Shown here: positions 15,610 through 23,151 of the stretch, in pieces
Position numbering within the stretch: the first letter of the stretch is position 1
Layout: the number at the start of each line of letters is the position of its first letter
DNA from: Herbiconiux sp. A18JL235
GTDB lineage: Bacteria > Actinomycetota > Actinomycetes > Actinomycetales > Microbacteriaceae
Reading direction: 5' to 3'
Length of the DNA stretch: 64,000 nt
Assembly (NCBI RefSeq): GCF_040939305.1
Contig: NZ_CP162511.1
Span: 186,001 to 250,000, forward strand
Notes under the pieces: model-generated
The model's database searches: none
Seen by the model: the letters and a program-made list of their open reading frames with translations, nothing else
What the model was told of the DNA's origin: nothing
Translations under genes and position numbers: made by a program

Positions 15610-16149
15610 CTAGAGGCCCGGCAGTCCGTCGATGCTGAGCGCGTTCTTCCGGCGGCGGTACTCCTCCATCCCGGCCGGCCCCTTCTTCTCGGCGTGGAGC
15701 CGGATGAGGTCGCGCTCCTCGCGCACGTCCATCACCGGCACGCCCCACCCGCACGAGTCGCTGATGCGGGTGACGTCGACGGCGATGACGGCGCGCGTGC
15801 TCGGATTGTCGGGGTGCCTGGCCACCACCTCGTCGAACCCGGTCTCGCCGGGGAGGAGCACGGAACCCGTCCCGTGCAGACGCACGATGCGAGGGCGGCC
15901 GTCGTACGACACGAACATCAGGCAGATGCGCCCGTTCTCGCGGAGGTGCGCGATCGTCTCGACCCCGCTGCCGGTGTAGTCGACCCAGGCGACGCGCCGC
16001 GGCCCGAGCACCGACAGCGTGTCATGACCTCGGGGGGAGACGTTGACGTGCCCGTCCTCCGCGAGGGGCGCGGTGGCGACGAACCAGAGCGGCTGCGCCT
16101 CGATCCACCCCGCCAATGTGTCGTCGATCTCGTCGAAGAGCTTGCCCAT
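15610..16149 (-). CDS. Pyridoxamine 5'-phosphate oxidase family protein
   Basis: A split-barrel flavin-binding protein of 179 residues. Features are LWFVATAPLAEDGHVNVSPRGHDTLSVLG, VAWVDYTGSGVETIAHLRENGRICLMFV and the RIVRLHGTGSV strand, all typical of the general PPOX fold. The later CGWGVPVMDVREERDLIRLHAEKKGP segment is common in a group of unknown role. Two ATGs are adjacent; the second, at 16149, is preferred because TAGTGT stands six bases before it, as at many leaderless genes here. Cofactor (FMN or F420) and substrate are not known. It stands alone between the hydrolase and the biotin operon. Confidence 0.85.
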   Translation of the reverse strand: MGKLFDEIDDTLAGWIEAQPLWFVATAPLAEDGHVNVSPRGHDTLSVLGPRRVAWVDYTGSGVETIAHLRENGRICLMFVSYDGRPRIVRLHGTGSVLLPGETGFDEVVARHPDNPSTRAVIAVDVTRISDSCGWGVPVMDVREERDLIRLHAEKKGPAGMEEYRRRKNALSIDGLPGL

Positions 16150-16168
16150 CATCCGACACTAGTGCCGC

Positions 16169-16765
16169 CTACCGCACCCCGCGGGCGGTGAGGGCCTCGC
16201 CGAGCTCGTCGGCGTGCTTGAGAGCGACGACGAGGAACGGCACCACGAACGCGACCGGCCCCGCCCGCACACCACGGGCGCGTTGCGCCTCGCGCACCGA
16301 CGTCGCGAGTCGCGCCAGCACCGGGATGGTGTTCACCGCCACCGCGAGCATCAGCGCCACCCGCGAGGGGTCGACACCGAGCCGACGGAACGGCCCGAGC
16401 GCATTCTCGAAGGCGTCGAGCAGGTCGGCGATGCGCGTGCTGAGTACGAGCAACGACGCGAGCAGCAGGGCGGCGACGACGCGGGCCGAGTTGGCGACGG
16501 CCGCCTCGGTGGGGAGGAACAGCAGCTGGGTGGCGAGGGTGATGACGATGATCCAGCGCACGGCGATCGTCTGCCGGCCGAGCTCCCGCAGGCCGAGGCG
16601 GGAGACGAGATAGGCCACCACCACCACGACCGCGGCGATCCCGGCCGACCACCAGCTCGTGGGCAGCAGCGACACGGCGAGCACCACGACGAGGATCCCG
16701 GCGGCCTTAGGGCCGGCGGGCATCCGGTGCAGCCACCCGGTGCCGGGCTTGTAGAGGGTGATCAC
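16169..16765 (-). CDS. bioN: Biotin ECF transporter transmembrane T component
   Basis: Integral membrane subunit of 198 residues of an energy-coupling-factor importer. After GTGWLHRMPAGPKAAGI come about five hydrophobic helices; the coupling motif region is LATSVREAQRARGVRAG, which holds the A-R-G box used to contact the ATPase, and a second ALTARGVR at the end. Start GTG 16765 overlaps the bioM stop (16762-16765). With bioM and bioY it forms a three-gene biotin uptake operon, the T and A subunits driving the substrate-binding BioY. Confidence 0.9.
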   Translation of the reverse strand: MITLYKPGTGWLHRMPAGPKAAGILVVVLAVSLLPTSWWSAGIAAVVVVVAYLVSRLGLRELGRQTIAVRWIIVITLATQLLFLPTEAAVANSARVVAALLLASLLVLSTRIADLLDAFENALGPFRRLGVDPSRVALMLAVAVNTIPVLARLATSVREAQRARGVRAGPVAFVVPFLVVALKHADELGEALTARGVR

Positions 16766-17466
16766 GGGATGCTCCCGAGGCTCCCGAGGTAGGCGGCGAT
16801 CACGGTGGCGGGCTCGCCCTGCACCGCCACCCTGCCCTCGTCGAACAGCACCGCGACGTCGCAGCGGGCGGCCAGCTCGAGATCGTGGGTGACGAGCACG
16901 AGCTGGTGGCCCGCATCCGGGCTCAGCAGGTGGCGCGCCACGGCGCGGCTGTTGCGCGCGTCGAGGTAGGCGGTGGGCTCGTCGGCGACGAGCAGGCTCG
17001 GCCGGCGGATGAATGCGCCGCACAGCGCGAGCAGCTGCTTCTGCCCGCCCGAGAGTTCGTGCGCCGAGCGGTCTGCGAGCTCGGTGAGGCCGAACTCGGC
17101 GAGTGCCTCGTCGACCAGACCGGCGATCTCGGCCTTCGAGCGACCCGAACCGCGCAGCGAGAAGGCCGCGTCTTCTGCGACGGTGGGCATGACGATCTGC
17201 GCGTCGGGGTTGCTGAACACGAAGCCGACGGCGCGGCGGAGCGCCGCCACCTGGCGCACCGGGTCGATGCCGTGCACGTCGACGCTCCCGGCGGTGGCGC
17301 GGGTGAGGCCGCCGAGGAGGCGGGCGAAGGTGCTCTTGCCCGATCCGTTCGAGCCGATCACCGCGATGCGGCGGGCGTCGAGGCGCAGCGAGACGTCGTC
17401 GAGCGCCACGGTCTCGCCGAGCCGCACTGTCACCCGCGACAGCTCGACGGCGGGAGGAGCCGTCAC
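16762..17466 (-). CDS. bioM: Biotin ECF transporter ATPase component
   Basis: ABC ATPase of 234 residues. Walker A is GSNGSGKST, the Q loop follows in FVFSNPDAQIV, the signature is LSGGQKQL, Walker B is LLVADEPT and the H loop is in LVLVTHDLE, so all nucleotide motifs are intact. The FSNPDAQ form is usual for ECF ATPases. Start GTG 17466 overlaps the bioY stop by four bases; the 3' end overlaps bioN likewise, so the three genes are translated as a chain. Confidence 0.92.
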   Translation of the reverse strand: MTAPPAVELSRVTVRLGETVALDDVSLRLDARRIAVIGSNGSGKSTFARLLGGLTRATAGSVDVHGIDPVRQVAALRRAVGFVFSNPDAQIVMPTVAEDAAFSLRGSGRSKAEIAGLVDEALAEFGLTELADRSAHELSGGQKQLLALCGAFIRRPSLLVADEPTAYLDARNSRAVARHLLSPDAGHQLVLVTHDLELAARCDVAVLFDEGRVAVQGEPATVIAAYLGSLGSIP

Positions 17467-18074
17467 GGCACCCGCGCGTCCTCCCGCGTCGAGGCCGCCT
17501 CCACCGGCGTGCCCGACGCGTGCCGGAACGCCTTCGGGTAGGCCCGCACCAGCGTCATCGTGATGATCGCCGCCAGCACCACCTTCACGATGTCGCCCGG
17601 CAGGAAGACCGCGCTCTGCAGCAGGGTCTCGGGCAGCGGCAGCCGGGTGACGAGCGACTGCACCGGGATGCCGACCGCGTAGATCACCACGATGCCGCCG
17701 ACGACGAGCCCCACGACGGTGCGGAGCCAGGTCAGTCTGCGGCCGCGGAGGTGCACGATCCAGCCGATGACGGCGGCGCCGACGAGCCACCCCACGAGAT
17801 ACCCGGCCGTGGGCCCGACGAACACGGCGAGACCGCCGTGGCCGCCGGCGAGCAGCGGGAGCCCGACGGCGACGAGCGCCAGGAAGACCAGCAGGGAGAG
17901 GAACCCGCGCCAGGCGCCGAGGACGGTGCCCGCGAGCATCACGCCGAGCGTCTGTGCGGTGATCGGAACGGCGCCGAACACCGAGAACGCCCCCGGCAGA
18001 CCGAGCGCGGCGATGACCGCCGCCAGCACGGCGATGCGGGCGATGTCCGTGGCATCGATGCGGAACCTGCTCAT
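17463..18074 (-). CDS. bioY: Biotin ECF transporter substrate-binding S component
   Basis: Membrane protein of 203 residues with about six hydrophobic helices. The family marks are IARIAVLAAVIAALGLPGAF, VPITAQTLGVMLAGTVLG and GPTAGYLVGW, which line the biotin site in BioY. The C-terminal YPKAFRHASG tail is hydrophilic. Start ATG 18074 follows an AGGAGGA site. It is first in the operon bioY-bioM-bioN and is transcribed away from bioQ across two tandem operator palindromes, so expression should fall when biotin is plentiful (inference from known BioQ systems). Confidence 0.93.
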   Translation of the reverse strand: MSRFRIDATDIARIAVLAAVIAALGLPGAFSVFGAVPITAQTLGVMLAGTVLGAWRGFLSLLVFLALVAVGLPLLAGGHGGLAVFVGPTAGYLVGWLVGAAVIGWIVHLRGRRLTWLRTVVGLVVGGIVVIYAVGIPVQSLVTRLPLPETLLQSAVFLPGDIVKVVLAAIITMTLVRAYPKAFRHASGTPVEAASTREDARVP

Positions 18075-18084
18075 ATCGTCCTCC

Positions 18085-18120
18085 TGAACGCTGTTCACCT
18101 GAACGCCGTTCACTATAGTG
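18085..18120. promoter_or_regulatory. Divergent bioY/bioQ promoter with two BioQ boxes and a palindromic -10
   Basis: Two 13-base palindromes, TGAACGCTGTTCA (18085-18097) and TGAACGCCGTTCA (18100-18112), match the TGAAC-N3-GTTCA form known for actinobacterial BioQ. They abut CACTATAGTG (18111-18120), a perfect palindrome that supplies a TATAGT -10 in both directions: for bioQ (start GTG six bases further, leaderless) and for bioY (about 31-base leader holding the operators). Repression of both genes from one site is expected. Confidence 0.8.
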
Positions 18121-18125
18121 GTGCC

Positions 18126-18815
18126 GTGGCTCGATTCGAAACTCCGCGCAGGCACCGCCGTGACGACGTCGCCCAGACGGCCTTGCGCATCCTCGACGAC
18201 CACGGTCTCCCCGAGCTCACCATGCGGCGGCTCGCCGCCGCCCTCGACGTGCAGCCGAGTGCGCTCTACTGGCACTTCGAGAACAAGCAGACGCTCATCG
18301 CCGACCTCGCCGACCGCATCGTCGCCACCGCGGATGCGCGCCCTGCCGCCCAGCCCGACCATTCGAAGGAGGGCAGCCGGCCCGGCCCTGACGTGTGGCG
18401 CGACGTCGTGCGCGGCGAGGCACACGCCCTCCGCGACGCCCTGCTCGCCTACCGCGACGGCGCCGAGGTCGTCTCGAGCACCTACGCTCTCGGCCTCGGT
18501 TCGGGCCGTGCGCTCGAACGGCTGCGCGCATCCGTCGCCCTGGGCGGCTTCGACGAGCCCACCGCCGAGCGGGCGGCAACCGCCCTGCTGCACTTCATCC
18601 TCGGCCACGTCTCGCACGAGCAGCAGCGGATGCAGTACGACGCGTTCGGCGTCGTAGCGCCCTCCGCCGCGCTCGAGCCGCGGGGGGCGAAGTCGTCTCG
18701 ACGGTCCGGTGAGCAGGCCACCGGTTTCGCCTTCGGTGTCGACCTGCTGGTGTCGGGCCTCGGCTCGCTGGCATCGAGCAGTTTCCGAGAAACGTCGGAG
18801 CCCGCTGCTCGGTAA
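18126..18815 (+). CDS. bioQ: TetR-family biotin regulator, BioQ-like
   Basis: TetR-type repressor of 229 residues. The N-terminal helix-turn-helix is TALRILDDHGLPELTMRRLAAALDVQPSALYWHFENKQTLI (in parts, about 19-59), the classic TetR pattern with YWHF; the rest is a helical ligand/dimer domain with a TetR_C-type HFILGHVSHEQQ stretch near 160-172. The GTG at 18126 lies six bases after a TATAGT -10, so no leader is expected. Its divergent place beside bioY and the two BioQ-type boxes in between are the grounds for the name; the protein itself could bind another effector. It also overlaps the next promoter, since TAACGT for the VOC gene includes its stop codon. Confidence 0.82.
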   Translation: MARFETPRRHRRDDVAQTALRILDDHGLPELTMRRLAAALDVQPSALYWHFENKQTLIADLADRIVATADARPAAQPDHSKEGSRPGPDVWRDVVRGEAHALRDALLAYRDGAEVVSSTYALGLGSGRALERLRASVALGGFDEPTAERAATALLHFILGHVSHEQQRMQYDAFGVVAPSAALEPRGAKSSRRSGEQATGFAFGVDLLVSGLGSLASSSFRETSEPAAR

Positions 18816-18825
18816 CGTCACTGCC

Positions 18826-19230
18826 ATGACAGTCTCCATCAGCCACGTGCACATCTACGTCGACGACCCCGACGCCGCCATGCTGTTCTACCGCGACACC
18901 CTCGGGCTCACCGTGCAGAACGAGGTCGCCCACGAGAACTTCCGCTGGATCACCCTCACCGCCCCGTCGCAGCCCGAGATCCAGATCGTGCTCTCACAGC
19001 CCCAGGCGGGCCGGTCGGCCGAAGACGGGGCGGCGCTCGCCGCACTCCTCGCCAAGGGCGAGCTCGGGCAGGTGCAGTTCAGCACCGCCGATCTCGACGC
19101 CACGTTCGAGAAGGTCGTCGCCACGCCGGGCGTGGAGGTGCTGCAGGAACCCGCCGACCAGTTCTGGGGCGCCCGCGACGCGGCGGTGCGTGACCCCGCC
19201 GGCAACCTGGTGCGCATCCAGCAGGCCTGA
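18826..19230 (+). CDS. VOC family (glyoxalase/bleomycin-resistance-like) protein
   Basis: A 134-residue vicinal-oxygen-chelate protein. It shows the two paired half-motifs VSISHVHIYVDDPDAAMLFYRDTLGL and the ending FWGARDAAVRDPAGNLVRIQQ. His 7, and the Glu-equivalent positions, suggest a metal site of the glyoxalase type, but in this large subgroup many are of unknown role. A TAACGT hexamer that overlaps the bioQ stop codon lies seven bases before the ATG at 18826, so it probably has its own leaderless promoter. Confidence 0.85.
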   Translation: MTVSISHVHIYVDDPDAAMLFYRDTLGLTVQNEVAHENFRWITLTAPSQPEIQIVLSQPQAGRSAEDGAALAALLAKGELGQVQFSTADLDATFEKVVATPGVEVLQEPADQFWGARDAAVRDPAGNLVRIQQA

Positions 19231-19343
19231 GCGCGGCGGGGCGGGCCGCGCGGGGCAGGGTCGGGCCGCGCGCGTCCGCGCCCTGCCTCCGTGCGCCCTG
19301 CCCCCGATGCGGTTCCGCCGCTGCGGTGCCAGGCTCGGGGAGC

Positions 19344-19901
19344 ATGGGTGCGCAGCCGGACGCGGTGTCGTGGTGGGCCGATTTCCTCGCCGGCGAACTC
19401 GATGGATGCGCCGACGTCGTCTACACCGCGCATCCGGAGCTCGACCACGACGACGACCCCGCGGCCAGCACGCGCGCCGAGGTCGTCGTCACGCCGCACC
19501 GCGCCGCGAGCCTGGGCTTCACGGTGGTCGCCGGCGGCAGCGACGTGCCCTTGGTGAGCTTCGGCGCCTTCGCCGAGCGCCGGTGCTCCGGCATCCCGGC
19601 CACCGGGTCCGCGGTCGGCCTCGACCCGTCGAACCAGCTCGGGGTGATGGTGGCGGCGCTCGTCAGCGACGGCGCGACCCTCGTGCGCCGGTCGCTCCGT
19701 CGCCGGATGCTCGTGCTGGGTCCGGTGTCGCGACACTCCGACCTCGTCGACCTGCCGGTGGAGAAGGTGTGGCCGCCCTACGCCGATCGCTACGGAACCC
19801 TCACCATGTTCCGTCGCCCGCCCGCCTACGACGACCTCCCACCGAGCGCCTTCCTCCTCCGAGCCTCGGCCGTCAGGCCCCGCTCGGAGCGGGATCGATG
19901 A
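19344..19901 (+). CDS. Hypothetical protein
   Basis: A 185-residue soluble protein that I do not recognise. It has no signal peptide, no membrane segment and no metal or nucleotide motif that I can see; a run of acidic residues (HPELDHDDDP) is near position 35, and the middle part alternates short strands (VVVTPHRAASLGFTVVAGG; VPLVSFGAFAE). The codon use and third-position GC are those of its neighbours, so it looks like a real gene. ATG 19344 is preferred (GGGGAG upstream) over one 18 bases earlier. Its last 29 bases overlap the opposite-strand LLM-FAD gene. Confidence 0.6.
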   Translation: MGAQPDAVSWWADFLAGELDGCADVVYTAHPELDHDDDPAASTRAEVVVTPHRAASLGFTVVAGGSDVPLVSFGAFAERRCSGIPATGSAVGLDPSNQLGVMVAALVSDGATLVRRSLRRRMLVLGPVSRHSDLVDLPVEKVWPPYADRYGTLTMFRRPPAYDDLPPSAFLLRASAVRPRSERDR

Positions 19902-22119
19902 AGAAGTTGTCGCGGAAGAGGCCGGTCGGGTCCCACACCGACTTCAGCCGGCGCAGCCGCGCCAGGTGCGCGGGCGGGAAGGCGCGGGCGAGCACCTCGG
20001 GCCCGGTGTCGGTCTCGAAGCTGAGGTACATGCCCTCGAGCGACGGAACCAACTCGGCCCAGCGCTGCTCGACCTCTCCGCTGCCGCTGCCGATCATGGC
20101 GAGGAGGAAGTTCGCGTCGCGCCAGGCGTACGCCGTCGCATCCGCCCGCTGATCTGCGACGGCGCCGCCGGCGGAGCGGATGGACAGGATGAACGACGAC
20201 CTCGACGAGATCAGTCGCGTCAGCTTCTGCGCCACGTCGTGGTCGAGGTGGCGCACGAGACCCGAGTGCCCGTGGGGTTCGCCCCGGCCGTGCTGCTGCT
20301 CACCTCCGGCGGGGAGCTCGAGCAGTGCCGCGTAGGGGACCAGCTGCACCGACTGGTCGGTCAGGGGCGCGAGTCGGGCGAAGGGCTGAAGCCGCCGCAC
20401 CACGGTGTCGGGGTCGTGCTCGTCGACGACGATCATCGCCTGCACGGCCGCCGGGGCACCCGGCCTCGCGGGGCCGATCATGAGCGTGCCGGTCACGGTC
20501 GGGTCGGCGCCCTCGATCGCCGCACCCCAGCCCTCGAGGAACGCGGTGAGGTCGTCGGGCGCGTAGACGAGCATCGCGAACCCCACCTCCTGCGAGACGG
20601 GGTGGGCCTCGAACTCGAACGACACCACGACCCCGAAGTTCGCCCCCGCACCCCGCACCGCCCAGAACAGGTCGGGGTTCTCGGTGTCGCTCGCGTGCAC
20701 GAGCTCGCCGTCGGCGGTGACGATCTCGACCGAACGGAGGTGGTCGATGGTGAGACCGCGTTCGCGGGCGAACCATCCGATTCCCGCCGTGGTGGCGAGC
20801 CCGCCGACGCCGACACCGCCGTAGTCGCCCGCCGTGAGCGCGAGGCCGTGCGGGGAGAGAGCCTTCGCGACCTCGCCCCAGCGGGCTCCGGGGCCGACCC
20901 TCACCGTGCTCCCCTCGCCGATCGCGATACCGTTCAGCGCGTCGAGGGCGATGACGATGCCGCCGTCGTTGAGCGACCGTCCCGACAGGCCGTGGCCTCC
21001 GCTGAGCAGGCCGAGCGGCAGGTCGCGATGGCGGGCGGCGAAGCGCACGGCCTGCTGCACCTCGGCCGGGGATTCCGGACGGACGACCAGACCCGGGCGG
21101 GCGCCGCGGAAGTACCCGGAGGTGTACCTCTCGTAGCCGCGATCGCCCGGCAGGAGAACCCGCGGGGCGAGCGCGTCGGGGATGGGGTCGTCGTGGAACT
21201 CGCGTGGTGCCTGAACCGCCGGCGCTGCCTGCACTCCCCGCACTCCCTGCGCTGCGACGCGCGATCCCTTCGCGCTCCTCGCCGTCTCCACCCGTCCGCG
21301 GATCTCGGGGGCCGTCCGGGTCGCGAACCTCTCGAGCTCTCGCGGGTCGTCCGACCCCAGGATGAACACGCTCACACCGTGCTCGATCGCGAGTTCGGCC
21401 AGTTCGTCGGCGTCGTACTGCGGTGTCACGTTCATCAGCCGGGTCACGTCACTCGGTGCGCGCCCCGCCGCGCGGGCGGAGTCGTCGATGATGCGGTTGC
21501 CCCGCTCGACGTCGCCCGGCTTCAGCCACGGCAGGCTCGGCAGCCACCCGTCGCCCTTCCGGCCCAGGATGCGCTGCATCCGCGGTTTGTACGCCCCCAC
21601 CCAGATCGGGATGTCGTGGGCCGGTGCCGGCCCGCGGGCCGCCCCCGCGACCCGGTGGTGCGTGCCGTCGACGTGCAGCGGCGACGCATCCGTGGTGTCC
21701 CAGATGCCCCGGATGATGTCGAGCGCCTCGTCGAGACCGCTCACCGCTTCGGCGGGGGTCAGCAGTGGCGCGCCCATCGTCGCCATCGCCTCGAAGTACC
21801 CGCCCGTGCCGATGCCGAGCTCCACCCGGCCGTCGCTCAACCGGTCGAGACTCGCCAGGGCGCGGGCCAAGACCGCGGGCTGCCGCAAGGGTAGGTTGAG
21901 CACGTTGCCCGAGACGTGGATGCGCGAGGTCTTCGCGGCGACCCACGACAGGAGCGTCCACGTGTCCTGGAACGCCGCCTGATACGGATGGTCTTGGAAC
22001 GTCACGAGATCGAGGCCCAGCTCCTCGCTCAGCAGAGCGAGGTCGACGGGGTGCTGCGGGGCTGCCGCGATCGGCGTGATGAAGCTCCCGAAGCGGAGCG
22101 GATGGAGGTAGTCAGGCAT
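19873..22119 (-). CDS. Fusion of LLM flavin oxidoreductase and FAD-linked (BBE-type) oxidase
   Basis: One frame of 748 residues carries two flavoenzyme families. Residues about 1-300 are a luciferase-like monooxygenase domain (RFGSFITPIAAAPQHPVDLALLSEELG, DLVTFQDHPYQ, GRVELGIGTGGY, PIWVGAYKPRMQRILGRKGDGW). After a spacer come an FAD_binding_4 domain (about 335-500; VVRPESPAEVQQAVRFA, GLLSGGHGLSG with the likely flavin-linking His, VGVGGLATTAGIGWFARERG, FWAVRGAGANFGVVV) and a BBE tail (RLRRLKSVWDPTGLFRDNFFI). The Cys used for bicovalent flavin in berberine-bridge enzymes is replaced (GDYGGVGVGG). ATG 22119 has GATGCT six bases upstream; an earlier start at 22158 is less likely. Divergent from an HxlR regulator. 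Confidence 0.85.
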   Translation of the reverse strand: MPDYLHPLRFGSFITPIAAAPQHPVDLALLSEELGLDLVTFQDHPYQAAFQDTWTLLSWVAAKTSRIHVSGNVLNLPLRQPAVLARALASLDRLSDGRVELGIGTGGYFEAMATMGAPLLTPAEAVSGLDEALDIIRGIWDTTDASPLHVDGTHHRVAGAARGPAPAHDIPIWVGAYKPRMQRILGRKGDGWLPSLPWLKPGDVERGNRIIDDSARAAGRAPSDVTRLMNVTPQYDADELAELAIEHGVSVFILGSDDPRELERFATRTAPEIRGRVETARSAKGSRVAAQGVRGVQAAPAVQAPREFHDDPIPDALAPRVLLPGDRGYERYTSGYFRGARPGLVVRPESPAEVQQAVRFAARHRDLPLGLLSGGHGLSGRSLNDGGIVIALDALNGIAIGEGSTVRVGPGARWGEVAKALSPHGLALTAGDYGGVGVGGLATTAGIGWFARERGLTIDHLRSVEIVTADGELVHASDTENPDLFWAVRGAGANFGVVVSFEFEAHPVSQEVGFAMLVYAPDDLTAFLEGWGAAIEGADPTVTGTLMIGPARPGAPAAVQAMIVVDEHDPDTVVRRLQPFARLAPLTDQSVQLVPYAALLELPAGGEQQHGRGEPHGHSGLVRHLDHDVAQKLTRLISSRSSFILSIRSAGGAVADQRADATAYAWRDANFLLAMIGSGSGEVEQRWAELVPSLEGMYLSFETDTGPEVLARAFPPAHLARLRRLKSVWDPTGLFRDNFFIDPAPSGA

Positions 22120-22147
22120 GCCTCCAGCATCGGGATGCGCATCCGCC

Positions 22148-22183
22148 TTGACAAACACCCGGTAAGCCGCTTACGTTTCGTGC
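22148..22183 (+). promoter_or_regulatory. Leaderless HxlR promoter with palindromic operator
   Basis: TTGACA (22148-22153), a 17-base spacer and TTACGT (22171-22176), with the GTG start seven bases later. A 13-base palindrome GTAAG-CCG-CTTAC (22162-22174) lies between and over the -10, so a bound repressor would block the promoter. It also lies upstream of the divergent LLM-FAD gene, the likely target of the HxlR protein (inference). Confidence 0.65.
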
Positions 22184-22564
22184 GTGACTGACATTCGCTC
22201 CGGGCTCGTCGGCAACCCACTCCGCATCGACGACGAGGAGTGTCGTCGCCTCGCCGGGGTCATGGAGATCATCGGCAAGCGCTGGTCGAGCGGCATCTTC
22301 CTGGCCCTGGGCATGGGCGCCGAGCGCTTCAGCGAGATCGAGCAGCGCGTCGAGGGTCTCTCCGGCCGCATGCTCAGCGTCCGCCTCCGCGAACTCGAAG
22401 CCGCCGGCCTCGTCGTGCGCACCGTCGAACCCACCACCCCCGTCAGCATCTACTACCGCCTCACCGAACGCGGCACCGAACTCCTCCGCTCCCTCCAGCC
22501 CATGGCCCACTACGCCCGCCGCTGGGAACCCCCCGTCCCCCGCCCCACCGCCCCCGCGCCCTGA
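22184..22564 (+). CDS. HxlR-family transcriptional regulator
   Basis: Small winged-helix regulator of 126 residues. The HxlR pattern is clear: VMEIIGKRWSSGIFLALG, RFSEIEQRVEGLSGRMLSVRLRELEAAGLVVR and PVSIYYRLTERGTELL. A Cys (residue 20 region, DDEECRRL) is placed as in thiol- or electrophile-sensing members, so redox control is possible but unproven. The C-terminus is a Pro-rich tail. GTG 22184 starts right after a -10 element, so the mRNA is probably leaderless. Divergent from the LLM-FAD fusion gene, its probable target. Confidence 0.87.
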   Translation: MTDIRSGLVGNPLRIDDEECRRLAGVMEIIGKRWSSGIFLALGMGAERFSEIEQRVEGLSGRMLSVRLRELEAAGLVVRTVEPTTPVSIYYRLTERGTELLRSLQPMAHYARRWEPPVPRPTAPAP

Positions 22565-22588
22565 GCGCGGGGCGGAACTGCACCCGGA

Positions 22589-22993
22589 TCAGCGGGCGAG
22601 GAGCTGGGCGGAGCCCATGGTGCGGGTGACGGTGATGGCGATGACGACGCGCTGGGGGTTGGGCTGGGGCTGGCGGTAGCGCAGGGCGTAGCGGTCGACG
22701 GCGTCCTGCACCGAGGCGGGGTCGTCGAGAACGGTGGCGTCGCCCTCGAGGGTGAGCCAGCGACCGCCGTCGACCTGCGACACCGCCGCCCGGCCGTCGC
22801 GGCGCACGTTCAGCACCTTCTGGCTGGGGCCGTTCGTGATGATGCGCACCGTGGAGGTCTCGGGGTCGAAGGTGAAGCCGACGGCGACGACGTGCGGTGA
22901 GCCGTCGCGTCGCAGCGTCGAAAGGGTCGCGAGGTGGCGCTCGGTCACGAAGGCGAGCCCATCCGCCGTGAGGAGGCCGTGCTGGTCGGTCAC
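22589..22993 (-). CDS. PPOX-class F420-dependent oxidoreductase family protein
   Basis: A 134-residue split-barrel protein. The run [26 protein letters not shown], the [31 protein letters not shown] segment and the [17 protein letters not shown] end are typical of the Rv1155-like F420-binding PPOX group. Such proteins reduce biliverdin or aflatoxin-like ketones with F420H2 in related bacteria; the substrate here is unknown. GTG 22993 is chosen because TAGGCT lies seven bases before it on the minus strand; the frame upstream reads as Arg/Ser-rich noise. It faces the HxlR gene tail to tail. Confidence 0.85.
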   Translation of the reverse strand: MTDQHGLLTADGLAFVTERHLATLSTLRRDGSPHVVAVGFTFDPETSTVRIITNGPSQKVLNVRRDGRAAVSQVDGGRWLTLEGDATVLDDPASVQDAVDRYALRYRQPQPNPQRVVIAITVTRTMGSAQLLAR

Positions 22994-23106
22994 GGGGTCG
23001 AGCCTACGCCGTGTCGAAGCGTCGGGCCGGGCCGTGGTGAGGCCGGAGGCGCGCTCGAGTCGGCGTCCGCAGCCGAGCCGGCCGGGCAGAGCGGATGCGA
23101 ACCCCC

Positions 23107-23151
23107 TTGACGCCAACCGTTCACCGCCTGCTATTTTTAGGCATGCCTAAA
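23107..23151 (+). promoter_or_regulatory. mntH promoter with DtxR/MntR-type box over the start codon
   Basis: TTGACG (23107-23112) and TATTTT (23132-23137) form a candidate promoter with a long 19-base spacer. The perfect 16-base palindrome TTTAGGCATGCCTAAA (23136-23151) covers the end of the -10 and the ATG at 23143. The half-site TTTAGG/CCTAAA is the form bound by DtxR/MntR-type metal repressors, so manganese repression is expected. No dtxR/mntR gene is in the window. Confidence 0.75.

Noticed and set aside
22120..22125. GGAGGC read as a ribosome binding site before ATG (also at 6338 and 42433)
   Set aside because: It stands only one base from the start codon, too close for ribosome pairing; at all three genes a -10-like hexamer lies directly before it, so a leaderless start explains it better.
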